Below are positions 39,777 to 49,452 of a DNA stretch of 64,000 nucleotides, one piece after another; the stretch's first letter is position 1; each line of letters starts with the position of its first letter. This DNA is from JAITWN01 sp964388175 (GTDB lineage Bacteria > Pseudomonadota > Gammaproteobacteria > SZUA-140), in assembly GCA_964388175.1 (NCBI GenBank), contig CAYLYS010000001.1, positions 1-64,000 on the forward strand, given 5' to 3'. The notes beneath the pieces were generated by a model, which did not search any database, was not told the DNA's origin, and saw only the letters and a program-made list of their open reading frames with translations. The translations under genes were made by a program, and so were the position numbers.

Positions 39777-39799
39777 GCGGCGCGCCGACGCGGTTTCTC

Positions 39800-40279
39800 T
39801 TAAGGCAGGGTGGAAGGCGCGGTGGGCTGCTGGTCGGGAAAGTCGTCGCTGTGGGTGCCGAGCGCGATGACCTGGGCGCCGGGCGTCTGTTCCGTCGCGT
39901 CTTCACTTGTTCCCATCCGTATGCCGCGCGCTATGCGCGCGCGTAACGCCGTGGTTGCCGCGCGCAATACCGTGTCGACGATGAAATCCGCGTGTACATG
40001 GTAATAGCGCAGTTGGCAGCGCACAGGATCCTGCAGGCTGTGGCGGTCCCAGGGCTGGAAATCGCTCCATGCCAATACCGGCAGATCGTAGAACGTACGA
40101 TCGATACAGATCCAGGTACTGTGATCCAGCATCATGTCCATACCGCGCAGACCGGTCAGCGGCAGACGCAGCGGCAGCGTGGTCCGGCGCAGGCCGAGCC
40201 GGATGCTGTTGTAGAGCTGGGCGTCTATACGAGTGATTTCAGTATGCAGCGTGGGAATGTTGTCGATGCGAAGTTCCAT
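39800..40279 (-). CDS. Hypothetical protein
   Basis: The 159-residue protein (begins MELRIDNIPTLHTEITRID) has a beta-rich core with LRRTTLPLRLPLTGLRGMDMML and FIVDTVLRAATTALRARIAR, then a disordered tail. No signal peptide or membrane span is visible and I cannot assign a family. The ATG at 40279 was chosen because the upstream in-frame extension is the antisense of rnd. Confidence 0.5.
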   Translation of the reverse strand: MELRIDNIPTLHTEITRIDAQLYNSIRLGLRRTTLPLRLPLTGLRGMDMMLDHSTWICIDRTFYDLPVLAWSDFQPWDRHSLQDPVRCQLRYYHVHADFIVDTVLRAATTALRARIARGIRMGTSEDATEQTPGAQVIALGTHSDDFPDQQPTAPSTLP

Positions 40280-40409
40280 GATGTCCTGCGGTGTTCGGGG
40301 CCGTGTTGCTTGTCCCGAGGTTAACGGCTGGGCAGCGTGCTTCTGAAGTGTCCACGGACAGCGACAGCAAATCGTCGGGTCGGCTTCGTTGCGAAACAAG
40401 CGGCTGTTT

Positions 40410-41552
40410 TTATTGCGGTATTTGTTCTTTCGCCGAGGCCGGCGCGGCGGCGGTGGCGAGCAGATCGGCGCCCACGGCGCGCTGCCGCCAGCCTTGCAGG
40501 ACGCGGCTTGCGGAGCGGTTGCGGATGAAATCGATGAGGTCGTTGCGCGAGGCCAGCACGGTGGGGTCCAGACCGTAATTCGCCGCTGCTGTCTGCACCG
40601 TTGCCGACAGACGATCGAACAGGGCTTCTTCCTCGGCGCCGAGCGGTAGCGGGCGTCCACGCGCCGGCGCCAATTCCGCCGCCTGCAGGCCGCGGGCAAT
40701 GGCCGCAAGCAATTCATCGCCGTGGCGAGCGACGCTCTGTTTACCGATGCCGCGCACTTGCTCCAGTTGCGCGGTATCGCCGGGTGCGCGGCAGGCGATC
40801 TCGATGAGGCATTCGTCGCGCACCAGCCAGCCGCGCGGTCTGTTGCGGCGCCGCGCGGTGTTTTCCCGCCAGGCGGCGAGCGCCTGCAGTACCGCGAGCT
40901 GGCGCCCCGTCATGCGCTGGGTGCCACGGATGCGCCGCCAGGTGTCCTCGGGCGTGTTGTCGTAGCGCGCCGGTTCGCAGGCGGCGGCGAAGTCTTCCGT
41001 CAGCCAGTCGAGCCTGCCCTGCGCCGCCAGCCGTTCGCGCAGCGCCATATACAGCGGGCCGAGGAACAAGACGTCGTCGGCGGCATAAGCGAGTTGACCG
41101 GCGCTGAGTGGACGCCGGCTCCAGTCGGTGCGCGTCTGATCCTTTTCCAGGTGTTCGCCGATCACGTCCTCGACCAGTCGTGCATAGCTCGACTGCGCCG
41201 GCAGGCCGAGCAGCGGCGCTGCGATCTGGGTGTCGAAAATCGGCGCCGGCAGTGTTCCGCGCAGATGAAAGAAAATCTCCATGTCCTGGTGACAGGCATG
41301 AAAGATCTTGGTTACGGCCGGGTCGTAGAGGATCTCGAGCAGGGGATCGAGCTCGGGCAAGGCGATCGGATCGACGCAAGCGACCATGGCGTCGGGGGTG
41401 CCGATCTGCAACAGGCACAGGCGCGGGTAATAGGTTTCCTCGCGCATGAACTCGGTATCGACCGTGAGCCAGGCTTGCCCGGCGAGGTCGCGGCACAGCC
41501 TGCGCAGCGTCTCGGCGTTGTCCACATAACGTATGTCCGCCTGCGCGCGCAT
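40410..41552 (-). CDS. rnd: Ribonuclease D
   Basis: RNase D trims 3' ends of tRNA precursors and small stable RNAs. The 380-residue protein has the DEDDy exonuclease domain with VDTEFMREETYYPRLCLLQ, FHACHQDMEIF and the tyrosine motif AYAADDVLFL, followed by HRDC domains with VRGIGKQSVARHGDELLAAI. Length matches the family. The start overlaps nothing, and the following gene on the same strand ends 22 bp upstream. Confidence 0.95.
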   Translation of the reverse strand: MRAQADIRYVDNAETLRRLCRDLAGQAWLTVDTEFMREETYYPRLCLLQIGTPDAMVACVDPIALPELDPLLEILYDPAVTKIFHACHQDMEIFFHLRGTLPAPIFDTQIAAPLLGLPAQSSYARLVEDVIGEHLEKDQTRTDWSRRPLSAGQLAYAADDVLFLGPLYMALRERLAAQGRLDWLTEDFAAACEPARYDNTPEDTWRRIRGTQRMTGRQLAVLQALAAWRENTARRRNRPRGWLVRDECLIEIACRAPGDTAQLEQVRGIGKQSVARHGDELLAAIARGLQAAELAPARGRPLPLGAEEEALFDRLSATVQTAAANYGLDPTVLASRNDLIDFIRNRSASRVLQGWRQRAVGADLLATAAAPASAKEQIPQ

Positions 41553-41574
41553 GGCTTGGTCTGCAGCGGATGGT

Positions 41575-42390
41575 CTAGAACTGATGCGTTGCCGGCGGGT
41601 CGCCGGGCAGGCTTTGCATGTGCTGCTCGATACGACGCTGCCGTTTCTCTATTTCGGCGTGATCGATCGGCTGCGCCGATTGCGCCATGACGTCGGCGCG
41701 GGTCAGCACCTCGTACTCGGCGGGCACGCGCAGCAGCGCGGGATCGTGCTCGGCGTCGAGTTCGATGCGGGTGACGCGATGGATCACGCGCTGCTGCGCG
41801 TCCAGCGTGCGCATGGGGATGCCGAGGCGCGGATAGTGGTCATCGATCAGGTCTTCGACGGCCTCACACAAGCGTTCCGCTGCAGTGAGCTGGATCAGCA
41901 CGCGCCGCTCCTCGTCGTGGGTGCTGGCGGACATCGTGCTGACGAAGCGACTGATCGCCGGTACTTCGAGCGCGGCGGGCGCGAGGTATTCATCGAAACA
42001 GTGCTGGCCGCCGACGGTGACGCGGTAGTGCACGGTGGCATAGCCGGCGATCGTCGGTCCGGCGCGACCGCGTTCGAAGCGGATCAGCGGCGGCGGTACC
42101 TGCGCGGTGTTCAATTCGCCGTGTTCCGAGCGCGTGGGCATGGGTGACTGCATGTCCATGGCATAGCGCCGGGTATCGTCGATCGCGAACGCCTGACGGC
42201 GCTCGAGATCGAGGAGGATGTGAATGTCGCTGCCGTTGCGGTCGATGCGCGCCATCTGATCGCTGATCAGGACGCGTGCCGGACGATCATCCGCGCCCAG
42301 GCTCTCGATCAGCACGTCGGCGCGAGCGGCCGCTGCGCCGAGGGCATGGACGATGAGGATGGCGACGAGCGGCAACGGGCGTGGATACAT
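41575..42390 (-). CDS. Secreted hypothetical protein, DUF4412-like
   Basis: The 271-residue protein has a signal peptide (LVAILIVHALGAAAARA). The mature part begins with short beta strands (VLISDQMARIDRNGSDIHILLD) of the sort seen in DUF4412-type periplasmic proteins, and the C-terminus is charged and helical. Function is unknown. It sits 52 bp after the M16 peptidase gene and ends 22 bp before rnd on the same strand. Confidence 0.65.
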   Translation of the reverse strand: MYPRPLPLVAILIVHALGAAAARADVLIESLGADDRPARVLISDQMARIDRNGSDIHILLDLERRQAFAIDDTRRYAMDMQSPMPTRSEHGELNTAQVPPPLIRFERGRAGPTIAGYATVHYRVTVGGQHCFDEYLAPAALEVPAISRFVSTMSASTHDEERRVLIQLTAAERLCEAVEDLIDDHYPRLGIPMRTLDAQQRVIHRVTRIELDAEHDPALLRVPAEYEVLTRADVMAQSAQPIDHAEIEKRQRRIEQHMQSLPGDPPATHQF

Positions 42391-42442
42391 GGCGGCGGAG
42401 CGGGTTCGTTCAGGTGCGTTGAGCTTGCGGGATGCGCCGGGC

Positions 42443-45421
42443 CTACAAACGGTGCACTGCCATGCTCAGGTCGCCATCGCGATCGAGCTGCGCGGCACTG
42501 GTGATGACCGCCTGGCTTGCCCGTTCCGGTCTGAGCCAGGTTTCGCCGACCCGGCGCAGATCCTCCAGCGTGACTTCGAGCACGCGTGCCCGGTAGCGCT
42601 GGCGCTGGGCCGGCGTCCGTCCATACAGCGCATTGTGGAAAGCGCTCTTCGCTTCTCCGGCGGGTGAGCCCGGTTTGTCGATGTTGCCGATGATGCCGAG
42701 GATGGCCTCTTCGAGTTGACGCGCTTCGTGCCCGCCGCCGAGCAGCCAATCGATGGCGCGGTCGAAATCCGCCAGCGTTTCGCCGAGACGCGGATCGCGG
42801 TAGGAGTAGAAGCGGAAGGCGCCGATGTCGCCATCGTGGCCGGCGCCGCCGCCATAGGCGCCGCCCTGTTCGCGGATCGCGCGATGCAGGAAACCATTGC
42901 GCAGGAATGGCCCCAGTACTTCCAGTGCCGGTGCATCGGGGTGTTCGAGCGCTACGGTGGGATAGACGCGGGCGCAGAAATTGACCTGTGTGCTGGTGAT
43001 CCAGAGCTGGCGCACCTGAGCCTGCACCGGCGCGTGGGAGAAGGCGCTGAAGTCCCGCGCCGGCGCGTTCGTCGTCCATGCGGCGCGCAGCTCCTCGCGC
43101 AGTTGGCCGCGCCGGTATTCCTCGCCGACGAGCAGAAACTGGCGCGGCGCCTGCAGGATGCGCTGGTGTATCTCGCGCAGATCCCCGGCGAAGGCGGTCA
43201 GCACGGCGGGGTCTTCCGCCCGGTCGTCGAGCGCCTTCAGCGCCTTGATGCCGTGCAGACCGCGCAGGCGATGGCTGATCGCGGCGACCGGGCTGATGCC
43301 GCTGCTCGCCGCCGCCATGGCCAGCGAGTGACCCTGCCCGGTGATGCTCTGCTCCATGCGGGCGCGCTCCTGCGCCAGCAGTTCGCGCAGCCGCGGCAGC
43401 TCGTCGAAGCGCGCCGTTTCCAGCGTGTCCTGCATCAGGCGTGAGAATCCTTCGTGCTGGTCGGCGAGCGCCTTGCCGGAGAGCACGAAATGCGCGCGGA
43501 TGTCCTGCGCGTCGTCGATGCGGCCGCGCATGGAAGTGAAGGCGCTGATGCCGCCACTGAGCCGGTCCTGCCGGATCTGGGTGGCGAGATAATCCTGTCC
43601 GCCGCAACCGATTTCGGTCAGCGAACGCGTGTAATAGGGAAGACGGTCGAGCAAGGCGTCATCGAGTTGCGGCAGCTCGGCGATGAGCTGCTGGTACACC
43701 AGACCGTTGGTGCCCTGGGCATAGAAAGTCAGACGCTGGCCGCCGACATCCTCTTCATCCCCACTCGGGATCGGCGTTTCTTCGGGGATATCCGCCAGTC
43801 CGACCTTGGGCAGGATGTCGGGATCGTCATGGCGCTGCTGTCTTTCCTGCAGGCGGGCGGCACGTTCGACCAGTTCCTGCCGCTGTCGTTCGTCGAGCCC
43901 CGATCGGATCGCGGCCAGGCGCTCGGCTTCCGCCGCGGCACGCCGGCGGCTGAGCTCGGTGTCGGGTCGCATGGTCAGGCGCACGCGATGCGGATTGTCG
44001 AGCAGGAACTCGCGGATCAGCCGCGGCAGGAAGGCGGGATCCTGTACGTCGCTGCGCAGTTTTTCCAGCACCGGATCGAGGTTCAGCGTGGCCACGGGGT
44101 CGCCGCGGTGGATCGCGGCGGCCAGCGCACTGAGGATGAGCTGCAGGCCGTAGGGATAGCCGTCACCGCCGATTTCGCGGCGATGCAGTTCGAGCTGGTG
44201 CAGGGCCGCTTCGCTCAGCTCCTGCGGCACGCCTTCGCGCGCGACGCGTTCGAGCACTTTCAGCACCAGTTTTTCCACCGCTTCGGCATGTTCCGGGCTG
44301 CTGCCTTCGACGCCGCAGACGAAGACCATTTCCCGATTCGAATCCTCCAGCCCGCACAGCGGCGAGGGCGCCGAACCGAGCGCGCTGGTTTCCAGCGCGT
44401 GGCGCAGGGGCGACGCGCTGTTGTCGAGCAGGATGCCGGCGAGCAGATGTGCCCTGAGCAGATCCTCGATCTCGGTACTGCGGCCGAGCAGCCAGCCGAG
44501 CACGATATGGGTTTTGTCGTCGGTTTCTTCTTCTTCCAGCGCGTAGCTCGCCTCGGTGACGACCGGCGCCCGATAGCGCTGTTCGTCCTCGACGGCGATG
44601 GTTTCGTCCAGGCGGGCGAAGCGAACCAGGGCCTGTTCATGCATGCGCTGCTGATGGCGCGCCGCCGGCAGCGAACCGAAGGTCATGAACACCGCGTTGG
44701 ACGGATGGTAATGGCTGCGGTAGAACGCGGTCAGTTCCTCGTAGCTGAGGTCGGGAATGCATTCCGGCTCGCCGCCGCTGTTGTAGTGATAGGTTGTGGT
44801 CGGGTACAGGTGCTCGCACAGCGTATGCCAGAGCGCACTGACCGGCGTGCTCATGGCGCCCTTCATTTCGTTGAAGACCACACCCTTGTATACCAGCGCG
44901 CTGGACGGATCGGACGGGTTCTCGAATTCGATGCGATGGCCTTCCTGGGCGAAGTCGAGTTCGTCGAGGCGGGCGAAGAAAGCCGCGTCGAGGTAGACAT
45001 CCATCAGATTGTAGAAGTCTTTCTCGTTCTGGCTGGCGAACGGGTAGGCGGTCCAGTCGCTGCTGGTGAAAGCATTCATGAAGGTGTTCAGCGAGCGGCG
45101 GATCATCATGAAAAAGGGATCGCGCACCGGATAGCGCTCACTGCCGCACAGCGCCGTGTGCTCCAGGATATGGGCGACGCCGGTCGAGTCCATGGGAACG
45201 GTGCGAAAGGCGACCAGGAAGACGTTTTCCGGGTGGTCCGCGGCGAGATGATAGTGCAGCGCGCCGGTCTGGCGGTGGCGGTATTCCTCGACGCGCAGGT
45301 TGAGCGATGCGATGTGCTCGCTGCGGATCCAGTCGAAGCTGTCGTGGGGACGCGGTGCGCCGCTGTCGTTACTGCTGCCGGCGCCGGGCAGTGTGGTGCT
45401 GTCGCTACGTGCAGTACTCAT
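42443..45421 (-). CDS. M16C metallopeptidase of the PreP (presequence protease) type
   Basis: The 992-residue zinc protease degrades peptides within a closed chamber made by two bowl-shaped halves. The inverted zinc motif HILEH is at residues 84-88 in VAHILEHTALCGSERYPVRDPF, followed by FMNAFTSSDWTAYPFASQN, characteristic of PreP/Cym1-type enzymes. The full four-domain length is present with no frameshift. Bacterial members are usually cytosolic or periplasmic; no signal peptide is visible here. It is probably co-transcribed with the secreted protein gene downstream. Confidence 0.92.
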   Translation of the reverse strand: MSTARSDSTTLPGAGSSNDSGAPRPHDSFDWIRSEHIASLNLRVEEYRHRQTGALHYHLAADHPENVFLVAFRTVPMDSTGVAHILEHTALCGSERYPVRDPFFMMIRRSLNTFMNAFTSSDWTAYPFASQNEKDFYNLMDVYLDAAFFARLDELDFAQEGHRIEFENPSDPSSALVYKGVVFNEMKGAMSTPVSALWHTLCEHLYPTTTYHYNSGGEPECIPDLSYEELTAFYRSHYHPSNAVFMTFGSLPAARHQQRMHEQALVRFARLDETIAVEDEQRYRAPVVTEASYALEEEETDDKTHIVLGWLLGRSTEIEDLLRAHLLAGILLDNSASPLRHALETSALGSAPSPLCGLEDSNREMVFVCGVEGSSPEHAEAVEKLVLKVLERVAREGVPQELSEAALHQLELHRREIGGDGYPYGLQLILSALAAAIHRGDPVATLNLDPVLEKLRSDVQDPAFLPRLIREFLLDNPHRVRLTMRPDTELSRRRAAAEAERLAAIRSGLDERQRQELVERAARLQERQQRHDDPDILPKVGLADIPEETPIPSGDEEDVGGQRLTFYAQGTNGLVYQQLIAELPQLDDALLDRLPYYTRSLTEIGCGGQDYLATQIRQDRLSGGISAFTSMRGRIDDAQDIRAHFVLSGKALADQHEGFSRLMQDTLETARFDELPRLRELLAQERARMEQSITGQGHSLAMAAASSGISPVAAISHRLRGLHGIKALKALDDRAEDPAVLTAFAGDLREIHQRILQAPRQFLLVGEEYRRGQLREELRAAWTTNAPARDFSAFSHAPVQAQVRQLWITSTQVNFCARVYPTVALEHPDAPALEVLGPFLRNGFLHRAIREQGGAYGGGAGHDGDIGAFRFYSYRDPRLGETLADFDRAIDWLLGGGHEARQLEEAILGIIGNIDKPGSPAGEAKSAFHNALYGRTPAQRQRYRARVLEVTLEDLRRVGETWLRPERASQAVITSAAQLDRDGDLSMAVHRL

Positions 45422-45582
45422 GCCGCGTGGGTTCCGTTCCTGGAAGAGACAATGGAACCATTCTACGGTCTCGTGGCGTGCTTGGCCAATGCGGCCCTAT
45501 CACGGCGCCCGTCACTGTGCCTGATCACGATGCCTGATCAGGCCGCCTGTCGGGGTGTCGGGCGCGGGGACGCATGCCGGTA

Positions 45583-46524
45583 TCAGGCACTGAACAGGTT
45601 GATCGCTTCGAGATACTGCACCCGCGTTTGCTCGACGATATCGACCAGCAGTGTCTCATCGCCATCCAGGCCGGTCATCTCCCAGGCCTGTTCGTCGATG
45701 ACCAGCCGTTCTGCCGGCGTGGCATAGAAAGCGCCATGCTCGCAGTGGTTTGCCATGGTATCGGCGATGTGCACGATGGCCGCTTCCAGCGCGGCCTGGC
45801 CGGCGGAAGACGGCGTGTGATGCCAGCGCGTCGCCTGGATGAGCTCCTGCGGCAGTTGCCAGCGGTCGAGCAGCAGGGCGCCGATATCGGCGTGGTTGAA
45901 GCCGAAGATGCGTGTTTCCTTGCGCGCCAGCGCGTTTTCGTCGCCCTGGGCGTCGAGCAGCAGGTCGCGGATGGTGTCCGGGGCGCGATGATAGACGATG
46001 AGGTTGCCGATGTCGTGCAGGACGCCGGCGACGAAGAGGCGCTCCGGGTGCAGCACCTTGCAGCGGCGTGCCAGTTCGCGCGCGATGATGCCGCAGCACA
46101 CACCGTGGCGCCAGAAGGTGTCGATGTTGACGATGAAATTGGGGATGCGCGAAAAGGAGGTGATGGCGGCGACCGCGACCACCAGATTGTACAGTTCGCT
46201 GGTGCCGATCACGGTGACCGCGCGGGAAACGGTGTCGATTCGGCGCGGAAAGCCGTAGAAGGAGCTGTTGACGATACGCAGCAGGCGCGCGGTCAGGCTC
46301 GGATCACGCGTGATGACGTTGCCGAGGGACTGTGCCGAGGCGGCGTTGCTTTCCATCAGCTCGAAGATCTTGATGCAGACATCCGGCGGCGAGACCAGAG
46401 CGCCTGCGTCCCTGACCCAGGCTTCGGCGGTCTCCATGGCATTGATGGGGGCGTTGCCAGGGGCATTGGCAGGAGCGCCGGCGTCGGCAGGCGGTTGATG
46501 CTGGTTTTTTGTTTTTGTTCTCAC
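45583..46524 (-). CDS. HDOD domain protein
   Basis: The 313-residue protein starts at a GTG preceded by GGAG; Met at 46437 is an alternative giving 284 residues. After a glutamine/proline/alanine-rich leader, the HDOD domain covers about residues 45-240, with VSPPDVCIKIFELM, TRDPSLTARLLRIVNSSFYGF and the metal-site remnant GVLHDIGNLIVYHRAP. HDOD proteins link second-messenger or stress signalling to motility and other outputs. No companion signalling domain is fused here. Confidence 0.85.
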   Translation of the reverse strand: MRTKTKNQHQPPADAGAPANAPGNAPINAMETAEAWVRDAGALVSPPDVCIKIFELMESNAASAQSLGNVITRDPSLTARLLRIVNSSFYGFPRRIDTVSRAVTVIGTSELYNLVVAVAAITSFSRIPNFIVNIDTFWRHGVCCGIIARELARRCKVLHPERLFVAGVLHDIGNLIVYHRAPDTIRDLLLDAQGDENALARKETRIFGFNHADIGALLLDRWQLPQELIQATRWHHTPSSAGQAALEAAIVHIADTMANHCEHGAFYATPAERLVIDEQAWEMTGLDGDETLLVDIVEQTRVQYLEAINLFSA

Positions 46525-46683
46525 AGGGCTGCTCCACGAGGCGGTCCATGATGGCGGTATGCCGATCCCTTTAATTAGCGGTCCGGCAGCCTGGTTTATT
46601 GAGGGGCGGATGGGCCGGATGGCCGCCGGGCGGGCGGAAACTGGTAGACTGCTTTCAGTTAATGTGGCCGGGAGCACGGATTC

Positions 46684-46872
46684 ATGGCGCTGTGGGAACA
46701 GATTCTGCTGGGCGTGCTGGCGTTGCTGGTGCTGTTGTGGTTCCGCCCGGGCCTCAAGGCGGCGATGCAGAAAAGCCGGGACGCCGAGCAGAAGGACTGG
46801 CGCGGGGCGCTGCTGCCGGTGGGCATGGTGGTGCTTTTCGTGGTGTTGCTGATCGCGATGGTCCGCGGCTGA
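46684..46872 (+). CDS. Small two-span membrane protein
   Basis: The 62-residue protein has hydrophobic helices at about 5-20 (EQILLGVLALLVLLWF) and 42-60 (ALLPVGMVVLFVVLLIAM) joined by a charged loop. GGGAGC precedes the ATG. It is 25 bp ahead of the L,D-transpeptidase gene and probably co-transcribed. Function is unknown. Confidence 0.65.
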   Translation: MALWEQILLGVLALLVLLWFRPGLKAAMQKSRDAEQKDWRGALLPVGMVVLFVVLLIAMVRG

Positions 46873-46897
46873 CGCGGTGCCAGGGAGGGGGAAGGGA

Positions 46898-48115
46898 ATG
46901 ATTCTGAGAGGGACGCGCGGAAGGATCGTGCCCGCGCTGGTGCTGGCGCTCATCACTGCGCCGGCGTGGTCCGCCACCTACCGGCTGCCGGCGCCCGGCA
47001 ATGACATCGTCGGCAAGATATCGGTGGTGAACGTCGCCGAGGGCGAGACGCTGATCGATATCGCGCGGGAGCACGGCCTGGGTTACCAGGAGCTGGTGGA
47101 TGCCAACCGCCATCTCGATCCCTGGCTGCCGCCGACGGGCGCCAAAGTGCTGCTGCCCACCCGTTACGTGCTGCCGAGCGCTCCCCGCAGCGGGATCATC
47201 GTCAACATCGCCGAGATGCGGCTCTATTACTATCCGCCGCCGGTTGCGGATGAATCCGGAAATGAATCAGGCGTCGTGCTGACCTTCCCCATCGGCATCG
47301 GCGAAGAAGGTTATTCCACGCCGCTCGGTATCACCCGCATCATCGCCAAGGCCGAGGATCCGCCCTGGGTGGTGCCGGCTTCGATCCGCGCCGAGTATGA
47401 GCGGGCGGGGACGCCGCTGCCGGCCGTGGTGCCGCCGGGGCCGGACAATCCGCTCGGTCGCCATTCGCTGCGGCTCGGCTGGAGCAGCTATCTCATCCAC
47501 GGCACCAACAAGGCCTTCGGTATCGGCATGCGAGTGAGCCACGGTTGCATACGCATGTATCCCGAGCACGTGGAGCGATTGTTCCGCATGGTGCCGGTAT
47601 CGACGCCGGTGTGGATCATCGATCAGCCCAACAAGCTGGGGCGCGAGGACGGGCACCTCTATCTGGAGGCGCATACGCCGATCGTCCATGCCGGCGCGCC
47701 GCCCGCCGATTACGTTTCCACCGTCGTCGCGGCAGTGGAAGCGGTAACGGCGGCGGATGATCTGGACACCGTCCGCGCCACGGTGGGACGGATCGTGCAG
47801 CAGCAGTCGGGTCTGCCCGAGCCCGTGGCGATCGCGGTATCACCGCCGTTGCAGGCGGATGGCTGGGTGCTGCAGTTCGGCGCCTTCTCGAACAAGGCGA
47901 ATGCCTCACGCCTGGCGGACGAATTCCTGGCGCTGGGCGCGTCCGTGTCGGTGCAGGCACACAGCAGCAAAGGTTACTGTCATGTGCTCGTCGGGCCGTA
48001 CGCCGACCGGGATGCCGCGCGCGAGGCGCTGGCCGGATACGCAGATACGACCGGGCACCGGGGCGAGATTCTGCCGGCGGATCGCCCTGGTCTGCTCAGT
48101 GAGTGTGTATTGTGA
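46898..48115 (+). CDS. L,D-transpeptidase with LysM-like and C-terminal SPOR domains
   Basis: The 405-residue periplasmic enzyme cross-links peptidoglycan or attaches proteins to it. A signal peptide ends near APAWSA. A LysM-like segment (VAEGETLIDIAREHGLGYQEL, about 45-90) precedes the YkuD domain at about 105-265 with the catalytic HGCIR motif in RVSHGCIRMYPEHVERL. A SPOR domain (VLQFGAFSNKANASRLADEF) fills the last 80 residues. The YkuD-SPOR fusion is less usual than LysM-YkuD alone and suggests targeting to septal glycan. Confidence 0.92.
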   Translation: MILRGTRGRIVPALVLALITAPAWSATYRLPAPGNDIVGKISVVNVAEGETLIDIAREHGLGYQELVDANRHLDPWLPPTGAKVLLPTRYVLPSAPRSGIIVNIAEMRLYYYPPPVADESGNESGVVLTFPIGIGEEGYSTPLGITRIIAKAEDPPWVVPASIRAEYERAGTPLPAVVPPGPDNPLGRHSLRLGWSSYLIHGTNKAFGIGMRVSHGCIRMYPEHVERLFRMVPVSTPVWIIDQPNKLGREDGHLYLEAHTPIVHAGAPPADYVSTVVAAVEAVTAADDLDTVRATVGRIVQQQSGLPEPVAIAVSPPLQADGWVLQFGAFSNKANASRLADEFLALGASVSVQAHSSKGYCHVLVGPYADRDAAREALAGYADTTGHRGEILPADRPGLLSECVL

Positions 48116-48124
48116 GGGGAAAGA

Positions 48125-48161
48125 CGGGGAGGCGTCCCGCAGTGATGCGGACGCCTCCCCG
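48125..48161. terminator. Strong bidirectional hairpin
   Basis: CGGGGAGGCGTCC (48125-48137) pairs perfectly with GGACGCCTCCCCG (48149-48161), 13 bp around an 11-nt loop, between the convergent transpeptidase and alanine-zipper lipoprotein genes. Confidence 0.7.
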
Positions 48162-48175
48162 CGGCATCGACGGGC

Positions 48176-48502
48176 TTACTTTGCCTGCGAGCGCTGGAAC
48201 ATGCGCTCGGCTTTCTCTTCCGCGCGGGCTGCGGCTTCCTGCGCGGCGCGTGCATCCTGGGTCGCCTGCTGGGCGGCACGCTGTGCGTCCTGAGCAGCCT
48301 GGCTGGCGCGTGACGCTTCATTGCGCGCCTGCTGGGCGGCGGACAGCGCTTCCCTGGACGTGTTCAGCGCCTCGTCGGCGGTGGACTGAGCGGCAGCGGC
48401 TTCTTCCGAAACGCGATCCAGATCGGCCTGGCCGATGCTGGCGCATCCGCTGATCTGCAGGGCCAGCAGGGCTGCGGCGGCGATGGAAAGGGATCTGATC
48501 AT
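48176..48502 (-). CDS. Alanine-zipper lipoprotein (Lpp/OprI-like)
   Basis: The 108-residue protein has a lipobox ISGC at Cys20 and then a continuous alanine-rich heptad coiled coil to the C-terminus (for example AAQQARNEASRASQAAQDAQ), ending in lysine (RSQAK). Braun-type lipoproteins trimerise through such zippers and can be linked to peptidoglycan through a C-terminal lysine by an L,D-transpeptidase. An L,D-transpeptidase gene converges on it here, which makes a functional pairing attractive but unproven. Confidence 0.85.
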   Translation of the reverse strand: MIRSLSIAAAALLALQISGCASIGQADLDRVSEEAAAAQSTADEALNTSREALSAAQQARNEASRASQAAQDAQRAAQQATQDARAAQEAAARAEEKAERMFQRSQAK

Positions 48503-48714
48503 GGCGTTTAACCTCCTTATCGTTCGTGTGAATGACGCCTGCGCATAAATTACCGGATCGAGCGGCCTTTGTCACTGTCAGTAAAAAGCGTCACCGCAGG
48601 CGATTTGACCTCGCGCCATGTGCATTGCAGAATTGGGCGCGCAACAGGACCTTACAGCGTGTGGAGCCGCTGGTGCGGGCGCGCGTCAGGGCGGCACGGC
48701 GATATTGGTGGGTG

Positions 48715-49452
48715 ATGATGACGCGGAAAGTTTTACAGACTCCCTTACAGATCCTGTTCGCGCTGATGTGTCTGCTCGCCGCGCCGACGCTGTCGGCGCA
48801 GACGCCGGATATCTACGCGGAAGACTTCGATGATGAGGATATCCGGCTGATCGCCGATCCGCTCGAGCGTTACAACCGGGTGATGTTCGCCTTCAACGAC
48901 CGTGTTTATTTCTATGTGCTCAAGCCGGTCGTGCGCACCTACCGCCACGTGCCGCGGCCGGTGCGGATATCGATCGGCAACTTCTTTTCCAATCTGCGCG
49001 CCCCGATCCGCATGGTCAATTCACTGCTTCAGCTGAAACTGGTCGATGCCGGCAACGAGCTGCTGCGCTTCGGCATCAATTCCACCGTCGGCCTGGGCGG
49101 CTTTTTCGATCCTGCGCAGCAGTATCTGGGCATTCGCATCAGCGACGAGGATCTGGGGCAGACGCTGGGGCATTACGGCGTCGGCCAGGGCTTTTACTTC
49201 GTGATGCCTTTCTTCGGCGGGACCACACTGCGCGACGGCCTGGCGGGTGCGGTCGATGCCTATTACCTCGACCCGGTGATCATCTACCCCGACGACAGCG
49301 CGGTTTCCGCCGGACTGATAGCCCTGAACATGGTCAACGGTTTTTCTCTCGACCGCGATACCTACGAGACCATCAAGCGCGAGGCGTTCGATCCCTATAG
49401 CTTCGTGCGCGATGCCTACGTGCAGCAGCGCCAGGCTAAGGTCGCGCGCTAG
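48715..49452 (+). CDS. mlaA: MlaA family outer-membrane lipid asymmetry protein
   Basis: MlaA extracts mislocalised phospholipids from the outer leaflet and passes them to the MlaC shuttle. The 245-residue product starts with a signal peptide (ILFALMCLLAAPTLSA). The mature part has DPLERYNRVMFAFNDRVYFYVLKPV, FFSNLRAPIRMVNSLLQ and the glycine-rich FGINSTVGLGGFFDPA, diagnostic of the family. No good lipobox is present, so the protein may be processed by signal peptidase I. The start is chosen from the signal peptide, with ATG alternatives at 48715 and 48718. It overlaps dsbB tail-to-tail by 17 bp. Confidence 0.92.
   Translation: MMTRKVLQTPLQILFALMCLLAAPTLSAQTPDIYAEDFDDEDIRLIADPLERYNRVMFAFNDRVYFYVLKPVVRTYRHVPRPVRISIGNFFSNLRAPIRMVNSLLQLKLVDAGNELLRFGINSTVGLGGFFDPAQQYLGIRISDEDLGQTLGHYGVGQGFYFVMPFFGGTTLRDGLAGAVDAYYLDPVIIYPDDSAVSAGLIALNMVNGFSLDRDTYETIKREAFDPYSFVRDAYVQQRQAKVAR

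Noticed and set aside
43454..45727. A 757-codon plus-strand frame opposite the M16 peptidase
   Set aside because: It is the antisense shadow of a clear PreP-type gene in GC-rich DNA; its translation has no recognisable motif.
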